Source: Shewanella sp. KX20019
GTDB taxonomy: Bacteria > Pseudomonadota > Gammaproteobacteria > Enterobacterales > Shewanellaceae
Assembly: GCF_016757755.1 (NCBI RefSeq)
Contig: NZ_CP068437.1
Coordinates: 2,418,001-2,482,000 of the forward strand
Direction of reading: 5' to 3'
DNA length: 64,000 nucleotides
The notes below the pieces were generated by a model. That model ran no database searches, was not told where the DNA came from, and worked only from the letters and a program-made list of their open reading frames with translations. Positions 38,504 through 45,557 of this stretch are shown piece by piece. The position numbers and the translations under genes were made by a program. How positions within the stretch are numbered: the first letter of the stretch is position 1; each line of letters starts with the position of its first letter.

Positions 38504-38859
38504 ACGGCCAATCGATGAGATTTAGCGCAAGTAGAAAAAGAGTTGCTCTAATTTGGGCATTAAGCGGTATAGTTGCAGCAGAGGCTTCATCAATAGTCTC
38601 GATGGCCTATTGGCAATACAGCTATATTCCAGAAGCAAATGTAAACTGGCAGCCTATAAACGACATGTTCGGCATGGTGTTTATCCTACCGTTTGGCTTG
38701 CTGCTTTCAATAGTAATGCCCTGGGGCTGGGTCAGTTTGGTGGGTTTGTTTATTGCGCTCTGGCTTAAAGATATTAGACCAATTGCATTCTCGTTACTTG
38801 GCTCAATTTACTTTGGTTACGAGTGGCCAAAATGGTTCGTAGGTTTAATGGGTATATAA
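38500..38859 (+). CDS. Cassette 4: hypothetical membrane protein
   Basis: A 119-residue protein with three hydrophobic helices at about residues 16-37, 53-75 and 76-105. The first ATG lies inside the attC core (GTTATGC) with no ribosome site; ATG 38515 (MRFSASRK) is an alternative. Starts built into the core are common in cassettes. A positive-inside signal (RFSASRKR) before the first helix suggests the N terminus is cytoplasmic. No function is known. Confidence 0.65.
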   Translation: MHGQSMRFSASRKRVALIWALSGIVAAEASSIVSMAYWQYSYIPEANVNWQPINDMFGMVFILPFGLLLSIVMPWGWVSLVGLFIALWLKDIRPIAFSLLGSIYFGYEWPKWFVGLMGI

Positions 38860-38864
38860 ATGCA

Positions 38865-38959
38865 TAACAAATTGCTCAACCACCGTTCCGGCCAAACAGC
38901 GGCCTCCACTGGACAGCCTAAAGCGTGCTTCGCACTCGGCTGCCGGTTAGCAAAGCGTT
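38865..38959 (+). other. attC site 4, interrupted by an IS at its core
   Basis: Left end TAACAAATTGCTCAA pairs with GGTTAGCAAAGCGTT at the right. The site is cut after GTT at 38959 by an IS1111-type element. With the IS (38960-40533) removed the text reads AGCGTT|ATGTGCTT, restoring a canonical core GTTATGT. Confidence 0.88.
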
Positions 38960-39148
38960 GGTATGACTCCCCACGTCAAGCAGAACATGACGATACCGGC
39001 CTAAATACTTAAGCCTTTATCTTTTCTTCTCATCCAAATTGGATTGAGCTAACACAGTCGATGAAGCAAGTAATTTCGTCGGTTGTCATGCTGATATCCG
39101 TGGATTACTTATCTTTCAATAAGCAGCGCCTACCTTACATAATCCGTC

Positions 39149-39232
39149 GTGACACCTGTCTTCAGTCTATGTTCGTGGTTCAATACAGAGTTAACCGTAT
39201 TGCCATCCTAACGCCCTCGGTGATCGTGTCAC
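39149..39232 (-). ncRNA. Candidate target-guiding RNA (bridge RNA/seekRNA), copy 1
   Basis: On the transposase strand this region holds, in order, GTGACAC, the ten bases GGGCGTTAGG (39216-39207), a hairpin CAATACGG-loop-CTGTATTG (39202-39181), and GTGTCAC, which pairs with the first element. GGGCGTTAGG matches the 3' end of attC sites, and its first eight bases are present in three of the intact attC sites of this array. IS110/IS1111 elements use an RNA from the non-coding end to choose their target. The limits of the RNA are unknown; only the structured core is given. Confidence 0.6.
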
Positions 39233-39272
39233 ATCCGATGCTTGACCCACTGTATTAGCTCAAAATCGTTTA

Positions 39273-40427
39273 TCATGCAGGTACTCTCGACAACCGTAGT
39301 TTAGGGTTAACATTTGTCAGTACCACTTCTCGTGAAATAGCCCAAATATAAGCAATAATTTCTCTGGCTATGGCTGTCACGACTACGTTGTTATGTTTAC
39401 CTTTGTACGTGAGTTTTTGGTATCGACGACAAAGCCTAAGCTGCGCTTGCCATGCAATATCAATGATTTCTTTCGGTAAACCTTCTTGTCTTATTTGCAT
39501 CTCGGTTGAGAGCTTAGCGGGGTAGCGATAGGAGTGAGCCCCTTCGACTAATAGCCGCCTTGCTCGACCATTGCCGCATTTCGTTATCGCACCCACATGC
39601 CGCTTTCCACCACTTGAGTGTTCCGATGGAACTAGGCCTACATAACTCATTAGTTTTCGGGGATGATCAAAGCGAGTTAAGTCTCCCAACTCAGCAATGA
39701 CACCTGCAGCAACCAGTAACCTCACTCCACGTAATGCTTGTATGGCTTTGATGACCGGATAGTAACGCCACTTTTTAACGTGATGCTCAAGTTCATTGTC
39801 TAGCCATTTTAGCCTCGCGATCCGCTCTGAAATGGTTTGTAAGTATTCTTGCAAGACAATCTGTTGACTCGGGTGCGGCAATATCAGTTCAGTCAGCCAG
39901 CGTAAGTGCTTTAGCGACCAATTAGCAGTGCCTCTGTAGTTAATATTGTTTCTTAGCTGAAGCGCTTTAAGCTGGTATTTGGCGTCTTTTAAATCTTTCA
40001 TCGCGGTCTCACGAGCACGAGATAAATCGCGGATAGCTTCATCTTCAGGCTCTGGAACATAAATCGCGGTAAGATCTTCCGACTTAAGCAGCTTTGCTAA
40101 TTTAAGCGCATCACGTTTATCGGTTTTAATTTTCTCACCAGGCTTTTTGGGAATAAGTGAAGGGGCTATAACATAGCAACAGTGACCTAGGCTGGTAAGC
40201 AATCGGTAGATCCAGTAACCGCAGGGTCCTGCCTCATACACAAAGTGTAAGGTTGCTTCTGGATACTTAGATTGAAACTGCCTAGCCAGTTTAGTGATAG
40301 AGGATTTCGCACTTGAAACTCGTCCAAAATGAACCGCTTGCGCTCCTCTTTGATCTTCAATATAAGCAACTTCTACAAATTCTTTATGTGTATCAAGGCC
40401 AATAAAAAGTATGTTATGTTTATTCAT
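39273..40427 (-). CDS. IS110-family transposase, copy 1
   Basis: A 384-residue DEDD recombinase. The N-terminal RuvC-like domain starts FIGLDTHKEFVEVAY with the first Asp and has YEAGPCGYW and KTDKRDALKLAKLL. A coiled middle is followed by the C-terminal Transposase_20 domain with RGVRLLVAAGVIAELGD, MSYVGLVPSEHSSGGKRHVGAITKCGNGRARRLL. The catalytic Ser of the family lies in this part. Intact. It differs from copy 2 at about a dozen or more residues. Confidence 0.95.
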   Translation of the reverse strand: MNKHNILFIGLDTHKEFVEVAYIEDQRGAQAVHFGRVSSAKSSITKLARQFQSKYPEATLHFVYEAGPCGYWIYRLLTSLGHCCYVIAPSLIPKKPGEKIKTDKRDALKLAKLLKSEDLTAIYVPEPEDEAIRDLSRARETAMKDLKDAKYQLKALQLRNNINYRGTANWSLKHLRWLTELILPHPSQQIVLQEYLQTISERIARLKWLDNELEHHVKKWRYYPVIKAIQALRGVRLLVAAGVIAELGDLTRFDHPRKLMSYVGLVPSEHSSGGKRHVGAITKCGNGRARRLLVEGAHSYRYPAKLSTEMQIRQEGLPKEIIDIAWQAQLRLCRRYQKLTYKGKHNNVVVTAIAREIIAYIWAISREVVLTNVNPKLRLSRVPA

Positions 40428-40551
40428 GCTGATCTCCGATTTAGTTTCTTTAACAAAACTATTATGGCTCTGGCTTTCAGCTAACCCACGATTGATTGGA
40501 GATCAGCATCTTTAGTGGGGAGTCATTATGTCTATGTGCTTAGGGAAGGCA

Positions 40552-41157
40552 ATGTCATCAGACGACTGGTATAGAAATTATGAATGGAATGCTGAAGTAG
40601 AAGCTTTGTTTTACAACAAGTTGAAACGAGCACGCAGTCAGCGTGATCAATATGTTGTAATACAGGCATCTTACCTAGCTGAATCAACCCCTAAAGTTGC
40701 TTTAAGTTTAATTGACGAATACTTCGACACTAGAAAAGATCAATATGAAGATATGCGTGCTTTTTGGGTTCAAGCAAGAAGTTACATGAGCATAAATCAA
40801 ACTGAAAGCGCGATGGAATCTTTTCGTTCAGTATTAAAAAGAGAGGATGAGTTTCCAAATCATCAGTCCACTGTTTATGTCGATTACCCTTATATAGTAG
40901 CAACGCAGGCCATTGATTCAGAGTATAAGAATGCTCTAGATGTTCTGGACAAATATGCTAGCCGCTTAATGTTCGCGTTGGATAAGTTTAAATGGCACGC
41001 TTCGAAAGCACTTATCAACATTGATGCTAATGAGGCTTCATTAGCCTTACAAGCTGCAGAAGTAAAACGCTCTGGTTTTCGCTTCCATCAAGATGTGGGT
41101 TTGGTGGGAAAAGAGCATATTGAAGTAATAAAAGTATTGAGAAAAATCAGCACATAA
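40552..41157 (+). CDS. Cassette 5: hypothetical helical-repeat protein
   Basis: About 201 residues, predicted all-helical, with TPR-like pairs (VALSLIDEYFDTRKDQYEDMRAFWVQA, NQTESAMESFRSVLKRE). No signal peptide. The ATG at 40552 has AGGGAAGG just upstream and is preferred; the frame also opens at ATG 40528, but that codon lies inside the IS end. Similar orphan proteins starting MS-DDWYRN-EW occur in cassettes of marine bacteria, from memory. Function unknown. Confidence 0.7.
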   Translation: MSSDDWYRNYEWNAEVEALFYNKLKRARSQRDQYVVIQASYLAESTPKVALSLIDEYFDTRKDQYEDMRAFWVQARSYMSINQTESAMESFRSVLKREDEFPNHQSTVYVDYPYIVATQAIDSEYKNALDVLDKYASRLMFALDKFKWHASKALINIDANEASLALQAAEVKRSGFRFHQDVGLVGKEHIEVIKVLRKIST

Positions 41158-41251
41158 CAAGCCTCTAAATTAAGATTCACAATGGCTGTCATGCCATTTG
41201 CTGTGAAAATCGCTGCCAGCACATGGTTCACTTATTAGCGGGGCGTTATAC
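41155..41251 (+). other. attC site 5
   Basis: TAACAAGCCTCTAAATTAAG at the left, CTTATTAGCGGGGCGTTATAC at the right. The inner arms contain CACAATGGC and GCCATTTGCTGTG. About 97 bases. Confidence 0.9.
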
Positions 41252-41277
41252 GTTTCTAGGGTTTGGTGTTAATTTAA

Positions 41278-41778
41278 ATGGATGAAAATAAATTCTGGTC
41301 ACTTATTGAAAAAGTTAAGATAACTTCAAAAGGTGATATAGCCTTAAGGCCACATGTTCTAAAAAATCATTTATTGGAAAGTGATCCTGCTTTTATTGAA
41401 AGTTTTAATCAGTTCTTTGTTAACTGCGTTTCTAAAGCGCTATCAAATAAATTGAAGAGCGCTGTTTTCTTAATCAAAGGCTACAGAAGTGATTATGATT
41501 TCATCCCATATATCGATTACCTGATTTCTGAAGGTAAAACCATATTTGAAGTTGCTTTGCATCAGCCAGATGACTTAGCTGATATTGCATTAGCTAATAA
41601 TGAATCCTATGTTGCTATTGAATATCGTGGTGTTGTCCATGAAGCATATGAAGAGCTAACTGAGCGGGATATACCCGACTTTAATTTTAGTTTTCCAACT
41701 GAGGATTTAACTAATGACTTTAACAAGTTTGAATTATCTAAAGAGTTTCCAAAACTAATTGAAAAGTATGGTAATTAA
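41278..41778 (+). CDS. Cassette 6: DUF4240-like protein
   Basis: A 166-residue acidic protein. The opening MDENKFWSLIEK is typical of DUF4240 proteins, which are small bacterial proteins of unknown role that often occur in mobile regions. No signal or membrane segment. The ribosome site before ATG is poor (the upstream text is TTAATTTAA). The stop is six bases before attC 6, so it does not overlap the site. Confidence 0.65.
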   Translation: MDENKFWSLIEKVKITSKGDIALRPHVLKNHLLESDPAFIESFNQFFVNCVSKALSNKLKSAVFLIKGYRSDYDFIPYIDYLISEGKTIFEVALHQPDDLADIALANNESYVAIEYRGVVHEAYEELTERDIPDFNFSFPTEDLTNDFNKFELSKEFPKLIEKYGN

Positions 41779-41783
41779 ACGTA

Positions 41784-41934
41784 TAACAAGCAAATCAAGT
41801 GGGACTTTGATCTTCACCCGATAAAATGGACGGTGTCTATTTTATCGGGTGAAGATCAAAATTTACAGTTTGCAGTTTTCACTCCGTTCAACATTTTAGC
41901 AAACTGTAAATTTTCCCTTAGTGGGGCGTTATGT
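41784..41934 (+). other. attC site 6, enlarged by an internal hairpin
   Basis: TAACAAGCAAATCAAGTGGGAC at the left and TTTTCCCTTAGTGGGGCGTTATGT at the right. Inner arms AATTTACAGTTTGC / GCAAACTGTAAATTT pair perfectly. At 151 bases it is about 50 bases longer than its neighbours because of an extra inverted repeat at 41806-41860. Confidence 0.88.
41806..41860. repeat. 22-bp perfect inverted repeat inside attC 6
   Basis: Arms 41806-41827 and 41839-41860 are perfect reverse complements (TTTGATCTTCACCCGATAAA... / ...TTTATCGGGTGAAGATCAAA) around an 11-base loop. It has no T tract, so it is not a simple terminator, and no clear target duplication flanks it. Confidence 0.9.
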
Positions 41935-41953
41935 GTCGAAAAGTGGTCAGGTG

Positions 41954-41959
41954 TATAAT
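41954..41959 (+). promoter_or_regulatory. Possible -10 box before cassette 7 gene
   Basis: A perfect TATAAT 34 bases upstream of the ATG. No good -35 box is seen at the usual spacing. It suggests that cassette 7 may carry its own promoter. Confidence 0.4.
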
Positions 41960-41992
41960 TACAATTTACAATCAGTTTAAAGGAAATAAATT

Positions 41993-42349
41993 ATGACTTA
42001 CGTTGATGGATATGTTTTGGCTGTTCCAAGAGAAAATAAATCGAAGTATATTCAGCTCGCTAAAGAAATGGCTGCAGTATTCAAAGATCATGGGGCTTTG
42101 TCTATAGTGGAAAATTGGGCAGACGACGTGCCTGACGGTAATGTTACTTCACTCCCAAGGGCAGTTAAGTGCGAGGAAGGTGAGGACGTTGTTTTCTCAT
42201 GGATCGTCTGGCCATCTCGAGAAGTTCGCGATTTAGGAAACAAGGCAGCTATGGAAGATCCTAGATTAAAAGATTGGGAGCCTAATTCGATGCCTTTTGA
42301 TGGAAAACGAATGATATTTGGTGGGTTTACTACCATTGTAGAGTGTTAA
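41993..42349 (+). CDS. Cassette 7: DUF1428 family protein
   Basis: A 118-residue protein of the DUF1428 (YbaA-like, dimeric ferredoxin-like fold) family. Characteristic segments are MTYVDGYVLAVPRENKSKY, the WADDVPDG motif, FSWIVWPSREVRD, and MPFDGKRMIFGGF at the end. Length matches the family. AAAGGAAA gives a good ribosome site. Function is not known; members are common both on chromosomes and in integron cassettes. Confidence 0.88.
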   Translation: MTYVDGYVLAVPRENKSKYIQLAKEMAAVFKDHGALSIVENWADDVPDGNVTSLPRAVKCEEGEDVVFSWIVWPSREVRDLGNKAAMEDPRLKDWEPNSMPFDGKRMIFGGFTTIVEC

Positions 42350-42372
42350 TTTATTTGATTTAACCTGACACA

Positions 42373-42923
42373 TAACAAGAGACTATGGCGTCAATAGCTA
42401 ATTTTAAGCTTTTGGCGCTTCCCACAAAACACCATCTCTTAGCATCGAATTTAAGATCACAACCATCTTCCTTATGCAGGCAATAATGGCTACTTTCTTA
42501 GGTTTTCCAGCTGCAACGAGTCGCTGATAAGTCTCTTTAAAAATGGGGTTGGATTGTATTGCTGACATCATTGCCATGTACAAAACGGTTCTAACTTGAT
42601 GTCGCCCTCCCTGGATTTTTCTATGGCCTTTAAAGCGTCCACTTTCTTTATTCATCGGCGCTACACCAACCAACGAACTGGCTTCTTTGTTATTAATATA
42701 GCCAAGCTCTGGTAGGTTACTGATAATGGATGCTGCGGCAATTTTACCTATTCCTTTCATGCTTTGCAGGATAAGGTTTTTAGCTTGGTAGTCAGCGTTC
42801 GATTCGATGAGTTTAACGATTTTATCTTCTATCTTCGTTCAAGCGGGACTGCTAACAGTTTGCTCGGTTCCGCTTCGCTGTACAATTTTAGCAAACTATT
42901 ATCAGCCCCTTAAATGGGCGTCT
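42373..42923 (+). other. attC site 7, split by an IS110 remnant and cut by IS copy 2
   Basis: The left end TAACAAG is at 42373-42379. The rest of an attC, from about 42839 (AAGCGGGACTGCTAACAGTTTGC) through complementary TAGCAAACT to CCCCTTAAATGGGCGTCT, lies on the far side of a transposase fragment. The core is cut at 42923 by IS copy 2; removal of that IS gives GCGTCT|ATC, a core that departs from the usual GTT. The two parts could derive from one attC or from two. Confidence 0.65.
42404..42838 (-). pseudogene. IS110-family transposase, C-terminal fragment
   Basis: A minus-strand frame of about 144 codons that matches the C-terminal Transposase_20 half of IS110 transposases (SMKGIGKIAAASIISNLP, LVGVAPMNKESGRFKGHRKI). 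The 118-codon ATG-started part is 42404-42760; the frame extends upstream without a start to the attC text. The N-terminal RuvC-like domain is missing. It is clearly different in sequence from the two intact elements, so it comes from another IS110 relative. Confidence 0.85.
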
Positions 42924-43112
42924 GGTATGACTCCCCACGTCAAGCAGAACATGACGATACCGGCCTAAATACTTAAGCCTTTATCTTTTCTTCTCATCCA
43001 AATTGGATTGAGCTAACACAGTCGATGAAGCAAGTAATTTCGTCGGTTGTCATGCTGATATCCGTGGATTACTTATCTTTCAATAAGCAGCGCCTACCTT
43101 ACATAATCCGTC

Positions 43113-43196
43113 GTGACACCTGTCTTCAGTCTATGTTCGTGGTTCAATACGGAGCTAACCGCATTGCCATCCTAACGCCCTCGGTGATCGTGTCAC
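43113..43196 (-). ncRNA. Candidate target-guiding RNA (bridge RNA/seekRNA), copy 2
   Basis: Equivalent of the copy 1 element. GGGCGTTAGG is at 43180-43171 on the minus strand. The hairpin is CAATGCGG-loop-CCGTATTG (43166-43145). Compared with copy 1, one A-U pair becomes G-U and one G-U pair becomes G-C, so pairing is kept; the third change is in the loop (TTAACT to TTAGCT). Confidence 0.6.
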
Positions 43197-43236
43197 ATCC
43201 GATGCTTGACCCACTGTATTAGCTCAAAATCGTTTA

Positions 43237-44391
43237 TCATGCAGGTACTCTCGATAACCGTAGTTTGGGATTAACTTTTGTCAGTACCACTTCTCGTGAA
43301 ATAGCCCAAATATAAGCAATCATTTCTCTGGCAATGGCTGTCACGACTACGTTGTTATGTTTGCCCTTGTGCATGAGTTTTTGATATCGACGACATAGCC
43401 TTAACTGCGCTTGCCATGCGATATCAACAATATCTTTCGGTAAACCTTCTTGTCTTATTTGCATCTCGGTTGAGATCTTAGCGGGGTAGCGATAGGAGTG
43501 AGCCCCTTCGACTAATAACCGCCTTGCTCGACCATTGCCGCATTTCGTTATCGCACCCACATGCCGCTTGCCGCCACTCGAGTGCTCTGAAGGCACTAAG
43601 CCAACATAGCTCATTAACTTTCTAGGATGATCAAAGCGAGTTAGATCGCCTAACTCAGCAATGACCCCTGCTGCAACTAATAACCTCACTCCACGTAATG
43701 CTTGTATGGCTTTGACGACCGGATAGTAACGCCACTTTTTAACGTGATGTTCAAGTTCATTGTCTAGCCGTTTTAGCCTCGCGATCCGCTCCGAAATGGT
43801 TTGTAAGTATTCTTGCAAGACAATCTGTTGACTAGGATGCGGCAATATCAGTTCAGTCAGCCAGCGTAAGTGCTTTAGCGACCAATTAGCGGTGCCCTTA
43901 TAGTTGATGTTATTTCTAAGCTGAAGCGCTTTAAGCTGGTATTTAGCGTCTTTTAGATCTTTCATAGCAGTTTCACGAGCACGAGATAGATCGCGGATTG
44001 CTTCATCTTCAGGCTCAGGAACATAGATAGCGGTCAGATCTTCGGACTTGAGCAGCTTTGCTAACTTAAGCGCATCACGTTTATCGGTTTTAACCTTCTC
44101 ACCAGGCTTTTTAGGAATAAGCGAAGGAGCAATGACATAGCAACAGTGACCTAAGCTTGTCAGCAAGCGGTAGATCCAATATCCGCAAGGCCCTGCCTCA
44201 TATACAAAGTGTAAGGTCGCTTCTGGATACTTAGATTGGAACTGCCTAGCAAGTTTGATTATAGACGCTTTGGCACTTGAAACTCGCCCAAAATGAACCG
44301 CTTGCGCTCCTCTTTGATCTTCAATATAAGCAACTTCTACAAATTCTTTATGTGTATCAAGGCCAATAAAAAGTATGTTATGTTTATTCAT
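43237..44391 (-). CDS. IS110-family transposase, copy 2
   Basis: A 384-residue intact DEDD transposase, the same length as copy 1. The RuvC-like motif GLDTHKEFVEVAY and the C-terminal SSGGKRHVGAITKCGNGRARRLL are identical. Differences from copy 1 include S/A and T/I near residue 42-45, W/R near 200 and several near the C terminus. Both copies could be active. Confidence 0.95.
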   Translation of the reverse strand: MNKHNILFIGLDTHKEFVEVAYIEDQRGAQAVHFGRVSSAKASIIKLARQFQSKYPEATLHFVYEAGPCGYWIYRLLTSLGHCCYVIAPSLIPKKPGEKVKTDKRDALKLAKLLKSEDLTAIYVPEPEDEAIRDLSRARETAMKDLKDAKYQLKALQLRNNINYKGTANWSLKHLRWLTELILPHPSQQIVLQEYLQTISERIARLKRLDNELEHHVKKWRYYPVVKAIQALRGVRLLVAAGVIAELGDLTRFDHPRKLMSYVGLVPSEHSSGGKRHVGAITKCGNGRARRLLVEGAHSYRYPAKISTEMQIRQEGLPKDIVDIAWQAQLRLCRRYQKLMHKGKHNNVVVTAIAREMIAYIWAISREVVLTKVNPKLRLSRVPA

Positions 44392-44497
44392 GCTGATCTC
44401 CGATTTAGTTTCTTTAACAAAACTATTATGGCTCTGGCTTTCAGCTAACCCACGATTGATTGGAGATCAGCATCTTTAGTGGGGAGTCATTATGTCT

Positions 44498-44894
44498 ATC
44501 CGATTGCAATACTTTCCCTAATGCCAAAAGTCATTTTCAGAGCTTTAGCACTAACTCCCTTCTGTCCAGAAATGAGCTAGACGCTACTCTGAACTCGCTG
44601 GCAGACCATCTGCTGTGGAACGTGCAAGCTTCTGAAAAAGGGATTTTTCAGCAGAGCCTACATGGAGGTATTCACGGCGGCTTGCAAAGGGACATAGTGG
44701 ATGAGCTGCTTTCCATTATAAGTAGATGTTTTAGGTAATGGCACTAGATCCCGGCTCAGAAGCCTTGCCGGGATGACTCCCAATTATTCCCAAGTTGTTC
44801 TGCTAAGCTATCTCATTTCTGCCCAAAAATGAGTTGAATAATAATCAAACTTTACTGTCTTCCGACAACGGCTAAGGCAAAAAACAGCTATAAA
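44498..44894. other. Unassigned DNA at the end of the cassette array
   Basis: A plus-strand frame to 44738 is open (about 80 codons beyond the IS) but its ATG lies within the IS and no ribosome site is seen. No attC follows. The text CCCGGCTCAGAAGCC-TTGCCGGG near 44752-44776 forms a small hairpin. Parts look like dispersed intergenic sequence and not like a gene. I cannot assign it. Confidence 0.4.
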
Positions 44895-44925
44895 AAAATC
44901 CGAACTCTACAAGAGTTCGGATTTT
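44895..44925 (-). terminator. Terminator of sodB
   Basis: Perfect 14-bp stem AAAATCCGAACTCT / AGAGTTCGGATTTT with loop ACA. Read on the minus strand it ends in a run of T; it follows the sodB stop by about 48 bases. Confidence 0.88.
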
Positions 44926-44972
44926 GTATTCATGTTCTTTTTCAACTCATAGTGTTGAAAGAGACTTGGAAA

Positions 44973-45557
44973 TTAACCAGCGAAATTTGCGTTAACAAAT
45001 TCCCAGTTAATCAGCTCCCAGAAGTGAGCCATGTAGTCAGGGCGAACATTGCGGTAATCGATATAGTAAGCATGTTCCCAAACATCAACGGTCATGATTG
45101 GTGTTACAGTGTCATCAGTGAGTGGTGTCGCTGCATTACTAGTATTAACGATTGCCACGCTACCATCAGCTTTCTTCACTAACCAAGTCCAAGCGCTACC
45201 GAAGTTGTTAACGGCTGAATCTGTAAACTGTGCTTTAAATGCGTCAAACGAACCAAAAGCGGCAATGATTGCGTCAGCTACTGGACCAGTTGCTTCGCCG
45301 CCGCCATTTGGTGATAGGCAGTTCCAGTAAAAAGTGTGGTTCCAGATTTGAGCTGCGTTGTTGAAGATACCACCAGTAGAAGTCTTGATGATCTCTTCTA
45401 GGCTCTTCTCTGCAAGGTCAGTTCCATCAACGAGGCCGTTAAGTTTTACAACGTAAGTGTTGTGATGCTTACCGTAGTGGTAGTTAATTGTTTCTTCTGA
45501 GATATGTGGCTCAAGTGCGTTTTTTGCGTAAGGTAATGCTGGTAGTTCGAAAGCCAT
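44973..45557 (-). CDS. sodB: Iron superoxide dismutase
   Basis: A 194-residue Fe-type superoxide dismutase. Metal ligands are the His in YHYGKHHNTYV, the His in IWNHTFYWNC, and Asp/His in VDVWEHAYYIDY. Gly-Gly-x-F/W residues favour iron over manganese. It detoxifies superoxide in the cytoplasm. The GGAG ribosome site is eight bases before the ATG. It is a single gene with its own terminator, next to the divergent grxD. Confidence 0.96.
   Translation of the reverse strand: MAFELPALPYAKNALEPHISEETINYHYGKHHNTYVVKLNGLVDGTDLAEKSLEEIIKTSTGGIFNNAAQIWNHTFYWNCLSPNGGGEATGPVADAIIAAFGSFDAFKAQFTDSAVNNFGSAWTWLVKKADGSVAIVNTSNAATPLTDDTVTPIMTVDVWEHAYYIDYRNVRPDYMAHFWELINWEFVNANFAG

Larger units (their letters stand above)
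38960..40533 (-). mobile_element. IS110-family (IS1111/attC-type) insertion sequence, copy 1
   Basis: A 1574-bp element. Subterminal 12-bp perfect inverted repeats ATGACTCCCCAC (38963-38974) and GTGGGGAGTCAT (40515-40526) lie 3 and 7 bases from the ends, the arrangement I recall for IS1111-group elements. It encodes one DEDD-type transposase on the minus strand and a ~310-base non-coding end downstream of it. It sits at the core of attC 4. No target duplication is seen. Confidence 0.9.
42924..44497 (-). mobile_element. IS110-family (IS1111/attC-type) insertion sequence, copy 2
   Basis: Same 1574-bp size as copy 1, with no insertion or deletion between them (constant offset of 3964). Same subterminal repeats (42927-42938 and 44479-44490). 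The transposase gene differs at many positions, while the non-coding end downstream of it is almost identical. It lies in direct orientation relative to copy 1, at the core of attC 7, with about 2.4 kb of cassettes between them. Confidence 0.9.

Noticed and set aside
39061..39258. 65-codon plus-strand frame in the IS non-coding end (and 43025-43222 in copy 2)
   Set aside because: Present in both copies, but it lies antisense to the candidate guide RNA, has no ribosome site, and the differences between copies fit RNA pairing better than codon conservation.
37419..42379. The repeated TAACAAG/GCGTTA blocks as a CRISPR array
   Set aside because: Spacing is hundreds of bases with genes between them, and the blocks pair as inverted ends of attC sites.
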